Positions 51,225 to 59,769 of a stretch of DNA of 64,000 bases are shown piece by piece. This DNA comes from Streptomyces sparsogenes (GTDB taxonomy: Bacteria; Actinomycetota; Actinomycetes; Streptomycetales; Streptomycetaceae), in assembly GCF_001704635.1 (NCBI RefSeq), contig NZ_MAXF01000013.1, positions 106,066 to 170,065 on the forward strand, in the 5' to 3' direction. Numbering within the stretch: the stretch's first letter is position 1; the number at the start of each line of letters is the position of its first letter. The notes beneath the pieces were generated by a model. The model was not told the DNA's origin and made no database searches. It worked only from the letters and a program-made list of their open reading frames with translations. The position numbers and the translations under genes are program-made.

Positions 51225-52397
51225 ATGCCCACGACCCACGAGGACACGGCAGTCGTCATCATCGGAGCCGGCGTCGCCGGCCTGACCGTCGGCAATTTCC
51301 TGCTGCGCCACGGCATCGACTGCGACGTGCTGGAGAAGCATCCCCGCGCCTACGTCGAGCAGCGCCAGCGCGCCGGGACCGTCGACACGTTCGGAGTGCG
51401 CATGTTCCGCGAGTGGGGCCTGGAGGAGGTCCTGGCGGGCGACCCGATTTCGCACAGCGAGGGCGGCTTCTACATCGACGGCCACGCGATGCCGATCGAC
51501 ATGGACGAGGACGCCGACGAGAGCTTGTACTGCCCCCAGCAGGTCCTTGTACGCAACCTCACCGAGGTCTTCCTGCGCGAAGGCGGCGACCTGCGCTACG
51601 AAGCCGCCGACGTCACCCTGGAGAACCTCACGGGAAGCCACCCTGTCGTGCGCTACCAGGACGCCGAAGGATCGGCCCGGGCCATCGGCTGCGACCACAT
51701 CGCCGGCTGCGACGGCTTCCACGGCGTGTCCCGCCGTAGCATCCCCACCACGGCACTGACCGAGTACTCCCACGAGTACGGCTACTCCTGGCTCAGCGCC
51801 CTGGCCGCCGCCCCGACCAGCCCGTCCGGCATGGCGATCCACGAACTGGGCCTGGCCGGCATGATCCCCCGCGGCCCCGGGGCCAGCCGCATCTACCTCC
51901 AGTGCGCGGTCGACGACACCCCCGAACAGTGGCCCGACGAGCGCGTCTGGAGCGAGCTGGAAGCCCGCTTCGGAACCCCTCCCTCGCGCGGCGAGATCCT
52001 TTCCAAGCAGATCGTGCCGCTGCGCGGCGTGGTGTTCGACCCGATGAGCTACGGCAGGCTGTACCTCCTCGGCGACGCCGCCCACATCGTCCCGCCGATG
52101 AGCGCCAAGGGCATCCACCTCGCCCTGCACGACGCGGAGGTCTTCGCCCGCGCCGTGATCCGCCACGCCGAGGAAGGCGACTCCAGCCTCCTCGCCGGCT
52201 ACTCGGAGACCTGCCTGCCGCACATCTGGAACTACCAGGCGTTCGCCACGTGGATCACGGACACCATGCACAACGCCGGATTCACCGGCTTCGAGGGCGA
52301 GTTCAAGAGGCAGATCGCCCGCGCCGAGCTCCAGCGCCAGTTCGCCTCGGCCTCGGCGAACAAGCTGTTCAGCGAGCTCACCGCCGGAACGAACTAG
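51225..52397 (+). CDS. pobA: p-Hydroxybenzoate 3-hydroxylase-like FAD monooxygenase
   Basis: A 390-residue class A flavoprotein hydroxylase. FAD motif GAGVAGLTVG, the PHBH-type AYVEQRQRAGTVDTFGVRMF, DG motif AGCDGFHGVSRRSIP, and GD motif GDAAHIVPPMSAKGIHLALH. Length and layout match 4-hydroxybenzoate 3-monooxygenase (4-hydroxybenzoate to protocatechuate, NAD(P)H dependent). A GGAGG site precedes the ATG. No pca genes lie nearby, so a related phenolic substrate is possible. The upstream 208-bp gap holds a hairpin (arms CACCACCCGG / CCGGTGGTG). Confidence 0.78.
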   Translation: MPTTHEDTAVVIIGAGVAGLTVGNFLLRHGIDCDVLEKHPRAYVEQRQRAGTVDTFGVRMFREWGLEEVLAGDPISHSEGGFYIDGHAMPIDMDEDADESLYCPQQVLVRNLTEVFLREGGDLRYEAADVTLENLTGSHPVVRYQDAEGSARAIGCDHIAGCDGFHGVSRRSIPTTALTEYSHEYGYSWLSALAAAPTSPSGMAIHELGLAGMIPRGPGASRIYLQCAVDDTPEQWPDERVWSELEARFGTPPSRGEILSKQIVPLRGVVFDPMSYGRLYLLGDAAHIVPPMSAKGIHLALHDAEVFARAVIRHAEEGDSSLLAGYSETCLPHIWNYQAFATWITDTMHNAGFTGFEGEFKRQIARAELQRQFASASANKLFSELTAGTN

Positions 52398-52417
52398 TCC
52401 GCGCCTTCTTCGCGAGG

Positions 52418-52493
52418 TGTGGGGGGAGTCGCTCGGCAACGCCCCCCACACCCCCTCGTGCTGCCACATTCCGGGGGAGCGACTCCCCCCACA
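52418..52493. terminator. Long inverted repeat between pobA-like gene and ctaA
   Basis: Arms TGTGGGGGGAGTCGCTC (52418-52434) and GAGCGACTCCCCCCACA (52477-52493) are perfectly complementary. CGAGG and CCTCG outside extend the pairing across a bulge. A further CCCCCCACACCCCCTCG copy lies in the loop, allowing alternative folds. Likely terminator of the pobA-like gene, 36-48 bp upstream of the ctaA promoter box. Confidence 0.65.
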
Positions 52494-52539
52494 CCCCCCT
52501 CGTGAAAAGCTGCACAAGCACCCGCCTACGATGGGACGC

Positions 52540-53526
52540 GTGCCGAATTCGCTGAATCCGTTCGAGCTGATCGCCCGACGCTGGCAGCCCTCCGCGCGCT
52601 TTGTGGAGCGGGCCGCGCTGGCCACCGTGGTGATGGCCGTGGTCATCGTCGTCACCGGCGGCGCGGTGCGGCTGACCGAGTCCGGGCTGGGTTGTGACAC
52701 CTGGCCCAGGTGCACCTCCGGGAGCCTGACGCCCACCGCCGACATGGGCATGCACGGCGCCATCGAGTTCGGTAACCGCATGCTGACGTACGTGCTGTGC
52801 GTGTTCGTGGGCCTGCTGATCATCGCGGCCCGGGCCCGCACTCCGGTGCGTCGCTCCCTCACCCGGTTGGGCTGGGTCCAGTTCTGGCTCATCATGGGCA
52901 ATGCCGTCATCGGCGGCATCATCGTGCTCACCGGCCTCAACCCGTACATCGTCAGCTCCCACTTCCTGCTGTCCACCGCGCTCCTCACGGTCGCGATGGC
53001 CGTCTGGCAGCGCTCCCGCGAGGGCGACGGCGCGCCGCGCGACCTGGTGGCCCGCCCGGTGCGCCAGATGACCTGGCTGCTGGTCGGCGCGACCCTGGCG
53101 CTGATCCTGATCGGCACCGTGGTCACGGGAGCCGGTCCGCACGCCGGTGACGCCCGTGAGGTGCACCGGATCCCGCTGGACTGGCAGGAGATCACCCAGC
53201 TTCACGTGGACTTCGTCTACATCGTGCTGGGCCTCACCGTCGCCCTGTGGTTCACGCTGCGCGCCGTGAATGCCCCGGCGGCCCAGCGCCGTGCGGTGCT
53301 CGACCTGCTGGCCGTGCTGCTCCTCCAGGGTGCGATCGGATACGTCCAGTACTTCACACACCTGCCCGAGGTGGTCGTCGGCATCCACATGTTCGGGTCC
53401 TGCCTGGTGTGGATCGCGGTCCTGCGGGTGTTCTTCGCGCAGCGCGAGCGGGCCGAGCTGCCCGCGCCGGTCCCCGCCCCCGCCCCGGCTCAGCCCGTCG
53501 CCGAGCCCGCCGGGTCCAGCCGGTAG
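52540..53526 (+). CDS. ctaA: Heme A synthase (CtaA/COX15)
   Basis: A 328-residue membrane protein oxidising heme O to heme A. Four heme-ligand His regions are seen in MGMHGAIEFGNRML, SSHFLLSTALL, THxx-like ITQLHVDFVYIVLG and VVGIHMFGSCLVW, across eight helices. LTESGLGCDTWPRC contains the extracellular Cys pair. TACGAT lies 7 nt before the GTG at 52540, making this the likely leaderless start; an ATG three codons upstream is the alternative. A Pro/Ala tail ends it, and the last 37 bp overlap the convergent amidohydrolase gene. Confidence 0.92.
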   Translation: MPNSLNPFELIARRWQPSARFVERAALATVVMAVVIVVTGGAVRLTESGLGCDTWPRCTSGSLTPTADMGMHGAIEFGNRMLTYVLCVFVGLLIIAARARTPVRRSLTRLGWVQFWLIMGNAVIGGIIVLTGLNPYIVSSHFLLSTALLTVAMAVWQRSREGDGAPRDLVARPVRQMTWLLVGATLALILIGTVVTGAGPHAGDAREVHRIPLDWQEITQLHVDFVYIVLGLTVALWFTLRAVNAPAAQRRAVLDLLAVLLLQGAIGYVQYFTHLPEVVVGIHMFGSCLVWIAVLRVFFAQRERAELPAPVPAPAPAQPVAEPAGSSR

Positions 53527-54659
53527 ATCCGGCGCGCGGTCCCGGCCGCGACGAGCGCGGCGATGCGCCGCGCCTCGGGCCGGGTGCACACGCCGTCGGC
53601 GACCCACTCGGCCGCCAGCCGCGCCATCGCCCGCGCGAACAGCCGGGCGCCGGTCACATACAGCTCGGGCAGCGCCCGCGCCCCGGTCGAGAACAGCAGC
53701 TTGCCGAACGGCGCCTCGGCGAGGGTCTCCCCCGGCCGGGGCCCCGCGTCCGCGTAGACGTGCGCGAAGGCCGCGGCCAGCTGGGCGGCACGGCGGTGGT
53801 GGGGCCGGGCGGGCAGCAGCACCAGATCGGTCCCGCCGCCCGCGGTGGCGCGCAGAAAGCCCGCGAGCGCCTGCGGGTCGCCACAGTGGAGCTGCACGGG
53901 CAGGCCGGTCGCGACGGCGCACCACAGCAGGTGCTGGAGCAGCGCGGGCTCGGCGAGCCGGGCCCGTTCCCGTACGCACCCGCCGAGCCAGCGGTCGGCC
54001 GCCCGCCGCACCTCCCGGGGGTCCGGCGGGGTCTCGTCGCAGAAGGTGACGCCCACGGCGAAGGCGGTGGCGTGCCCGGCCGCGGCGTACAGGGCCTCGG
54101 CGGTGTCGCGGATGAACGAGTCGACCGAGCCGGAGGATTCCGCGGCCTCCCGGGCCAGCGGCTCCAGGCGGACCACCTCGTGGACCGGGCCGTCCGCGGC
54201 CGTGGCGAACTCGGCGGCGGAGGTCAGCTCTCCCGGCGGCCCCGACTCCAGAAGGAAGGTGCCGATGCCCGCGCCCCGCAGCAGCAGCCGCGAGGCGCGG
54301 TAGGCGCCCAGCTCACGCCGCCGGGCCAGATAGCGGACGGGGGCGCAGTGGGCCTCCAGGCCGAGCAGCGGGGGGCACCAGCGGCGCACCGCCAGGCCGG
54401 TCCAGCTGTCGAAGAAGGTGGTGCCCGGGGGTGCGGGGGTGCCGGACCCGACGGCGGCGGCGAGGTGCGCCTCGAACGTGCCGAGGCCCAGCTCGCCGTG
54501 GAGCGTGCCGTGGCTGTGCTGGTCCACGAGGGGCGGCAGCGCGTTCGCCCAGGCCTCCCGCGCGAGCCGCCCCCGCCCGGCGGCGAGCGCGCCTTCGGTT
54601 TCCTCCGGTACGCCCGAGGGGACCAGGTCGGCCGACGTGCCCGTCGCCTCGTCCTTCAC
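53490..54659 (-). CDS. Amidohydrolase-family protein
   Basis: About 389 residues of an amidohydrolase-2/FluG-type TIM barrel. Metal-binding HxH occurs in PLVDQHSHGTLHGEL, and further residues in LPVQLHCGDPQALAGFL, YADAGPRPGETLAEAPFGKL and LLFSTGARALPELYVTGARL. GTG 54659 is preferred, as GAGGAGG sits five bases upstream; an ATG eight codons earlier lacks a ribosome site. Its 3' end overlaps ctaA. The reaction is unknown. Confidence 0.82.
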   Translation of the reverse strand: MKDEATGTSADLVPSGVPEETEGALAAGRGRLAREAWANALPPLVDQHSHGTLHGELGLGTFEAHLAAAVGSGTPAPPGTTFFDSWTGLAVRRWCPPLLGLEAHCAPVRYLARRRELGAYRASRLLLRGAGIGTFLLESGPPGELTSAAEFATAADGPVHEVVRLEPLAREAAESSGSVDSFIRDTAEALYAAAGHATAFAVGVTFCDETPPDPREVRRAADRWLGGCVRERARLAEPALLQHLLWCAVATGLPVQLHCGDPQALAGFLRATAGGGTDLVLLPARPHHRRAAQLAAAFAHVYADAGPRPGETLAEAPFGKLLFSTGARALPELYVTGARLFARAMARLAAEWVADGVCTRPEARRIAALVAAGTARRIYRLDPAGSATG

Positions 54660-54836
54660 CGCCGCCTCCTCGCCGTCGGGCATCGAAGGGCTTAACGGGC
54701 GAAACGGTATGAGGTGTCGCCGGGCCCGCCCCCGAGCCTGGCCCGCACCGGCCGCCGTCGGCAAGACCGCCCCCGGCGGCGGCCAGGGGCGGAGCGGGGC
54801 GGGACCCGGCGCGCGGGACCTCGGCCGTGGTGCGGG

Positions 54837-55241
54837 TTACGCGTTGCGGGGGCCGCCGAGCTGGATGCCGGCCATGCGGGTCCACTCGTACGGCCCGGTG
54901 CGGACCTTCGCGGCCAGCTCGCCGTCGAAGTCCTCGCGCAGGGTGATCCCCGCGGCCTCCGCGGCGCGGCGCGCCGTGTCGTACGAGGGAGCGACCAGGG
55001 TGCCCCAGTCGCCGCCGGCCCCGACGAGGGCGACGCGGACGGTGCCGCGGCCGATGTGGGCCAGCTGGCCCTCGGCGCTGCCGCCGTGGCGCTGGGCGAA
55101 GGCCGTCATCTGGCGGGCGAGCCGCTTGGCCGCCTTGTCGGCCTTCTTGTCCGTGCCCGACGCGGTCCCGCCCGACGCGGTCTCGCCCGACGCGGTCTCG
55201 CCTGCCCGGTCCTCCGGGTCCGTCTGCGTGGTGTCTGCCAT
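54837..55241 (-). CDS. Small protein of unknown function between ctaA and ctaB
   Basis: A 134-residue protein. A variable N-terminus with the repeat GETASGETASGGTASG is followed by a Lys/Ala-rich helix (DKKADKAAKRLARQM) and a folded part (RVALVGAGGDWGTLVAPSYD, then GITLREDFDGELAAKVRTG). No signal peptide. It starts 24 bp after ctaB and may be cotranscribed. Family not recognised. Confidence 0.7.
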   Translation of the reverse strand: MADTTQTDPEDRAGETASGETASGGTASGTDKKADKAAKRLARQMTAFAQRHGGSAEGQLAHIGRGTVRVALVGAGGDWGTLVAPSYDTARRAAEAAGITLREDFDGELAAKVRTGPYEWTRMAGIQLGGPRNA

Positions 55242-55265
55242 GAGGCCGATGCTACCGGCCGGTAA

Positions 55266-56207
55266 TCATCGCAGGAAGGGATCCACGGCGACGGCGACGA
55301 ACAGCAGCGACACATAGGTGATGGACCAGTGGAACAGCCGCATCTCCTTGAGGCCAGGCCCGGTGACCCCGGCCTTGGCGCGCGCCTGCAGCGCGTGCGC
55401 CTCCTTGAGCCAGAACGCGCCCAGCGCCGCGGCCACCACGGGGTAGAACCAGCCGGTGTAGCCCAGCGGCCACAGCAGCAGCGAGACGATCACCATCACC
55501 CAGCTGTAGAGGACGATCTGCCGGGCGACCGCCTTGTTGCCCGCGACCACGGGCATCATCGGCACGCCCACGCGCTCGTAGTCGTCCTTGACCTTCATCG
55601 ACAGCGGCCAGTAGTGCGGCGGCGTCCAGAAGAAGATGACGAGGAAGAGGATCGCCGCGGCCCAGGAGACCGAATCGGTGACCGCGGACCAGCCGATGAA
55701 GACCGGCATGCAACCGGCGATGCCGCCCCAGACGATGTTCTGCGCGGTACGCCGTTTGAGCCACATCGTGTAGACGACGACATAGAAAGCCAGCGCGCCG
55801 AGCGACAACATCGCGGACAGCGGGTTGACCAGGAACCAGAACCACGCCGTGGACCCCACCGTGAGGGCGGAGGCGAAGACCAGGCACTCGGCCGGCGAGA
55901 CCATGCCGGTCACCAGCGGCCGCTGCGAGGTGCGGGCCATGAGCGCGTCGATGTCGCGGTCGTAATACATGTTGAACGCGGCCGCGCCGCCGGCCGACAT
56001 ATAGCCGCCGACGCAGGTGGCGAGCACCAGCCACAGATCCGGTACGCCCCCGGCGGCCAGGAACATCACCGGCACCGTGGTCATGAGCAGCAGCTCGATG
56101 ACACGCGGCTTGGTCAGTGCCACGAACGCCTTGACGCGGGCACCGAACGGCCGGTGGCTCTGGCTCGTATCGAGCACCCCCGCAGGACGGGAATCGACGG
56201 CCGTCAC
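55266..56207 (-). CDS. ctaB: Protoheme IX farnesyltransferase (heme O synthase)
   Basis: A 313-residue UbiA-superfamily prenyltransferase. Aspartate motifs are [20 protein letters not shown] and [14 protein letters not shown], with about nine membrane helices. It attaches farnesyl to heme B, giving heme O for CtaA and cytochrome aa3. A GTG start with AGGGG upstream is chosen over a GTG two codons earlier. Confidence 0.95.
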   Translation of the reverse strand: MTAVDSRPAGVLDTSQSHRPFGARVKAFVALTKPRVIELLLMTTVPVMFLAAGGVPDLWLVLATCVGGYMSAGGAAAFNMYYDRDIDALMARTSQRPLVTGMVSPAECLVFASALTVGSTAWFWFLVNPLSAMLSLGALAFYVVVYTMWLKRRTAQNIVWGGIAGCMPVFIGWSAVTDSVSWAAAILFLVIFFWTPPHYWPLSMKVKDDYERVGVPMMPVVAGNKAVARQIVLYSWVMVIVSLLLWPLGYTGWFYPVVAAALGAFWLKEAHALQARAKAGVTGPGLKEMRLFHWSITYVSLLFVAVAVDPFLR

Positions 56208-56354
56208 GCACACCCCTGGTAGAAGCAAGAACCAGCAAGCACCGGACATGAAGAGCCGGTAAAGACTTGCGCGTACCACGCCACTCTAGACGCCCGCGAT
56301 ACTCCGCCCGCCGCCGGGGTCGGCTCGTGTTCACGGTGGTCACGGCGGTCGAGG

Positions 56355-56376
56355 GAATGCCGCATCTCCGGCATTC
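56355..56376. promoter_or_regulatory. Palindrome in the ctaB-tkt divergent gap
   Basis: GAATGCCG-CATCTC-CGGCATTC is a perfect 8-bp-arm inverted repeat. It lies 148 bp from the ctaB start and 122 bp from the tkt start and may be an operator. The remaining gap of 290 bp has a possible -10 TAGGCT at 56428 but no gene. Confidence 0.4.
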
Positions 56377-56497
56377 GTTCCCCTGATGTCGGGTACTCGC
56401 CCGAAAAGATGACCGTTCTTCCAGGGGTAGGCTCGACAAAGCCGGTGTACGCATCGTCACCGGATATCGACATTGTGGAGAGGAGCCCTGACTCAGG

Positions 56498-58576
56498 GTG
56501 AGCACGAAGCCGACTACCACAGACCTCGAGTGGACCGATGTGGACCAGCGCGCCGTGGACACGGCCCGTGTCCTGGCCGCGGATGCCGTGCAGAAGGTCG
56601 GCAACGGCCACCCCGGCACCGCCATGAGCCTGGCCCCCGCCGCGTACCTGCTCTTCCAGAAGCTGATGCGGCACGACCCGTCCGACACCGGATGGGTGGG
56701 CCGTGACCGGTTCGTCCTCTCCCCCGGTCACACCTCGCTGACGCTGTACGTGCAGCTGTACCTGGGCGGCTTCGGTCTGGAGCTGGAGGATCTGAAGTCG
56801 TTCCGCACCTGGGGCTCGCTGACCCCGGGCCACCCGGAGCACGGCCACACGGCGGGCGTCGAGACCACCACCGGTCCGCTGGGCCAGGGCATCGCCAACG
56901 CGGTGGGCATGGCGATGGCCGCCCGCTACGAGCGCGGCCTCTTCGACCCGGAGGCGCCCGAGGGCTCCTCCCCCTTCGACCACACCATCTGGGCGATCGT
57001 CTCGGACGGCGACCTGGAGGAGGGCATCTCCGCCGAGGCCTCCTCGCTCGCCGGCCACCAGAAGCTCGGCAATCTGGTCGCGCTGTACGACGACAACCAC
57101 ATCTCGATCGAGGGCGACACCGCGACCGCCTTCTCCGAGGACGTGCTGAAGCGCTACGAGGCGTACGGATGGCACGTCCAGCGCATCGAGCAGGGCGCCA
57201 ACGGCGACTTCGACGTCCACGCGCTGTACGCGGCGCTGAAGGCGGCGCAGGCGGAGACCGAGCGCCCCTCGATCATCGCCGCCCGCACCATCATCGCCTG
57301 GCCCGCCCCGAACGCGCAGAACACCGAGGCCGCCCACGGCTCGGCGCTCGGCGCCGACGAGGTCGCGGCCACCAAGCGCGTCCTCGGCTTCGACCCGGAG
57401 AAGCACTTCGAGGTCGAGGAGTCGGTCCTGGCCCACACCCGCTCGCTGGCCGACCGCGGCCGCGAGGCCCACGCCGCCTGGGACAAGAAGCTCCAGGAGT
57501 GGCGGGACAACAACCCCGAGCGCGCCGCCCAGTTCGACCGGATCATCGCCGGTGAGCTGCCCGAGGGCTGGGACAAGGCGATCCCGGTCTTCGAGCCCGG
57601 CAAGGACGTGGCCACCCGCAAGGCGTCCGGCCAGGTCCTCAAGGCGCTCGGCGGGGTGCTGCCCGAGCTGTGGGGCGGCTCCGCCGACCTCGCCGGCTCG
57701 AACAACACCACCATCGACGCGTCCTCGTCCTTCCTCCCGAAGGACAACCCGCTGCCGGAGGCCGACCCGTACGGCCGTACGGTCCACTTCGGCATCCGCG
57801 AGCACGCCATGGGCTCGACCATGAACGGCATCGCGCTCCACGGCAACACCCGTATCTACGGCGGCACCTTCCTGGTCTTCTCCGACTACATGCGGCCCGC
57901 CGTCCGCCTCGCCGCCCTGATGAAGCTCCCCGTCACCTACGTGTGGACGCACGACTCCATCGGCCTCGGCGAGGACGGCCCGACCCACCAGCCGGTCGAG
58001 CACCTGAGCGCGCTGCGCGCCATCCCCGGCCTGAACGTGGTCCGCCCGGCCGACGCCAACGAGACCGCCATCGCCTGGCAGGAGATCACCCGGCGCCACA
58101 CCGCCAAGCCGGCTCCCCACGGCATCGCGCTGACCCGGCAGAACGTGCCGACGTACGAGCCCAACGAGAACGCGGCCAAGGGCGGCTACGTCCTGGCCGA
58201 GGCCGAGGGCGGCACCCCGCGGGTGATCCTGATCGGCACCGGCTCCGAGGTGCAGCTCGCCGTCGAGGCGCGCGAGCGGCTGGAGGCCGAGGGGATCCCG
58301 ACCCGCGTGGTCTCCATGCCCTCGGTCGAGTGGTTCGAGGAGCAGGACCAGGCGTACCGGGACAGCGTGCTGCCGCCGTCGGTGAAGGCCCGCGTGGCCG
58401 TCGAGGCGGGGATCGGCCTGACCTGGTACCGCTTCGTGGGCGAGGCCGGCCGCATCGTCTCGCTGGAGCACTTCGGCGCCTCCGCCGACTACAAGGTGCT
58501 CTACCGGGAGTTCGGCCTGACCGCGGAGGCCGTCTTCGACGCGGCCCGCGCGTCGCTCGAGACCGCCGAGCGCTGA
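56498..58576 (+). CDS. tkt: Transketolase
   Basis: A 692-residue thiamine-diphosphate enzyme of the non-oxidative pentose phosphate pathway. ADAVQKVGNGHPGTAMSLAP and the ThDP motif (GDLEEGISAEASSLAGHQKL, NLVALYDDN) are seen, with FSDYMRPAVRLAALMKLPV and EHFGASADYKVLYREFGL in the C-terminal part. GTG start with GGAGAGGAG about 12 bases upstream. First gene of the tkt-tal-zwf-opcA-pgl run. Confidence 0.97.
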   Translation: MSTKPTTTDLEWTDVDQRAVDTARVLAADAVQKVGNGHPGTAMSLAPAAYLLFQKLMRHDPSDTGWVGRDRFVLSPGHTSLTLYVQLYLGGFGLELEDLKSFRTWGSLTPGHPEHGHTAGVETTTGPLGQGIANAVGMAMAARYERGLFDPEAPEGSSPFDHTIWAIVSDGDLEEGISAEASSLAGHQKLGNLVALYDDNHISIEGDTATAFSEDVLKRYEAYGWHVQRIEQGANGDFDVHALYAALKAAQAETERPSIIAARTIIAWPAPNAQNTEAAHGSALGADEVAATKRVLGFDPEKHFEVEESVLAHTRSLADRGREAHAAWDKKLQEWRDNNPERAAQFDRIIAGELPEGWDKAIPVFEPGKDVATRKASGQVLKALGGVLPELWGGSADLAGSNNTTIDASSSFLPKDNPLPEADPYGRTVHFGIREHAMGSTMNGIALHGNTRIYGGTFLVFSDYMRPAVRLAALMKLPVTYVWTHDSIGLGEDGPTHQPVEHLSALRAIPGLNVVRPADANETAIAWQEITRRHTAKPAPHGIALTRQNVPTYEPNENAAKGGYVLAEAEGGTPRVILIGTGSEVQLAVEARERLEAEGIPTRVVSMPSVEWFEEQDQAYRDSVLPPSVKARVAVEAGIGLTWYRFVGEAGRIVSLEHFGASADYKVLYREFGLTAEAVFDAARASLETAER

Positions 58577-58620
58577 CGCCGTATACGACCTTGTAGCGAC
58601 GAGTAGGAGATGCAATCCCG

Positions 58621-59763
58621 ATGACAGACGCACTCAAGCGGCTGGCCGACGAAGGCGTCGCGGTCTGGCTCGACGATCTTTCGCGCAAGCGCATCACGTC
58701 CGGCAACCTGGCCGAGCTGATCGACCAGAGCCACGTGGTGGGCGTGACCACCAACCCGTCGATCTTCCAGAAGGCGATCAGCGGCGGCGACGGCTACGAC
58801 CAGCAGCTGGCCGACCTCGCGGCCCGCAAGGTCACCGTCGAGGAAGCCATTCGCATGATCACCACGGCGGACGTCCGGGACGCCGCCGACATCCTGCGGC
58901 CGGTGTACGACGCCACCGGCGGCCAGGACGGCCGGGTCTCCATCGAGGTGGACCCGCGCCTGGCGCACAACACCCACGCCACCGTCGCCGAGGCCAAGCA
59001 GCTGGCCTGGCTGGTGGACCGGCCCAACACCTTCATCAAGATCCCGGCCACCCGGGCCGGCCTGCCCGCGATCACCGAGGCGATCGGCCTCGGCATCAGC
59101 GTCAACGTCACGCTGATCTTCTCGCTGGAGCGCTACCGCGAGGTGATGGACGCCTACCTGGCCGGTCTGGAGAAGGCCAAGGCCGCGGGTCTCGATCTCC
59201 AGAAGATCCACTCGGTCGCGTCCTTCTTCGTGTCCCGCGTGGACACCGAGATCGACAAGCGCCTCGACAAGCTCGGCACCGACGAGGCCAAGGCGCTGCG
59301 CGGCCGGGCCGCCCTGGCCAACGCCCGCCTCGCGTACCAGGCGTACGAGGAGGTGTTCGGCTCCCACGACAAGTCGACCCCGCCGTCGGAGCGCTGGGCC
59401 GCCCTGGACCGGGCGAACGCCAACAAGCAGCGCCCGCTGTGGGCCTCCACCGGCGTCAAGGACCCGGACTACAAGGACACGCTCTACGTGGACGAGCTGG
59501 TCGCGCCGGGCACGGTGAACACCATGCCGGAGGCCACCCTGGAGGCCGTCGCCGACCACGGCCAGATCGCCGGCGACGCGGTCCACGGCACGTACGAGCA
59601 GGCCAGGGCCGATCTCGACGCGCTGGAGCGCCTCGGTATCTCGTACGATGACGTTGTACAGCTCCTCGAGGACGAGGGCGTCGAGAAGTTCGAGGCGTCC
59701 TGGAACGACCTGCTGAAGTCCACTGAGGCGGAGCTGGGCCGCCTCGCACCTTCGGAGGCGTGA
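58621..59763 (+). CDS. tal: Transaldolase
   Basis: A 380-residue actinobacterial transaldolase. [20 protein letters not shown] and the Schiff-base Lys in [15 protein letters not shown] are present, then [20 protein letters not shown] and [18 protein letters not shown]. It transfers dihydroxyacetone units between sugar phosphates. It begins 44 bp after tkt (GTAGGAG site). Confidence 0.96.
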   Translation: MTDALKRLADEGVAVWLDDLSRKRITSGNLAELIDQSHVVGVTTNPSIFQKAISGGDGYDQQLADLAARKVTVEEAIRMITTADVRDAADILRPVYDATGGQDGRVSIEVDPRLAHNTHATVAEAKQLAWLVDRPNTFIKIPATRAGLPAITEAIGLGISVNVTLIFSLERYREVMDAYLAGLEKAKAAGLDLQKIHSVASFFVSRVDTEIDKRLDKLGTDEAKALRGRAALANARLAYQAYEEVFGSHDKSTPPSERWAALDRANANKQRPLWASTGVKDPDYKDTLYVDELVAPGTVNTMPEATLEAVADHGQIAGDAVHGTYEQARADLDALERLGISYDDVVQLLEDEGVEKFEASWNDLLKSTEAELGRLAPSEA

Positions 59764-59769
59764 GAGACC

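Noticed and set aside
56204..58633. An 809-codon minus-strand frame across transketolase
   Set aside because: Shadow of tkt; composition is Val/Gly/Arg-rich with no recognisable motif.
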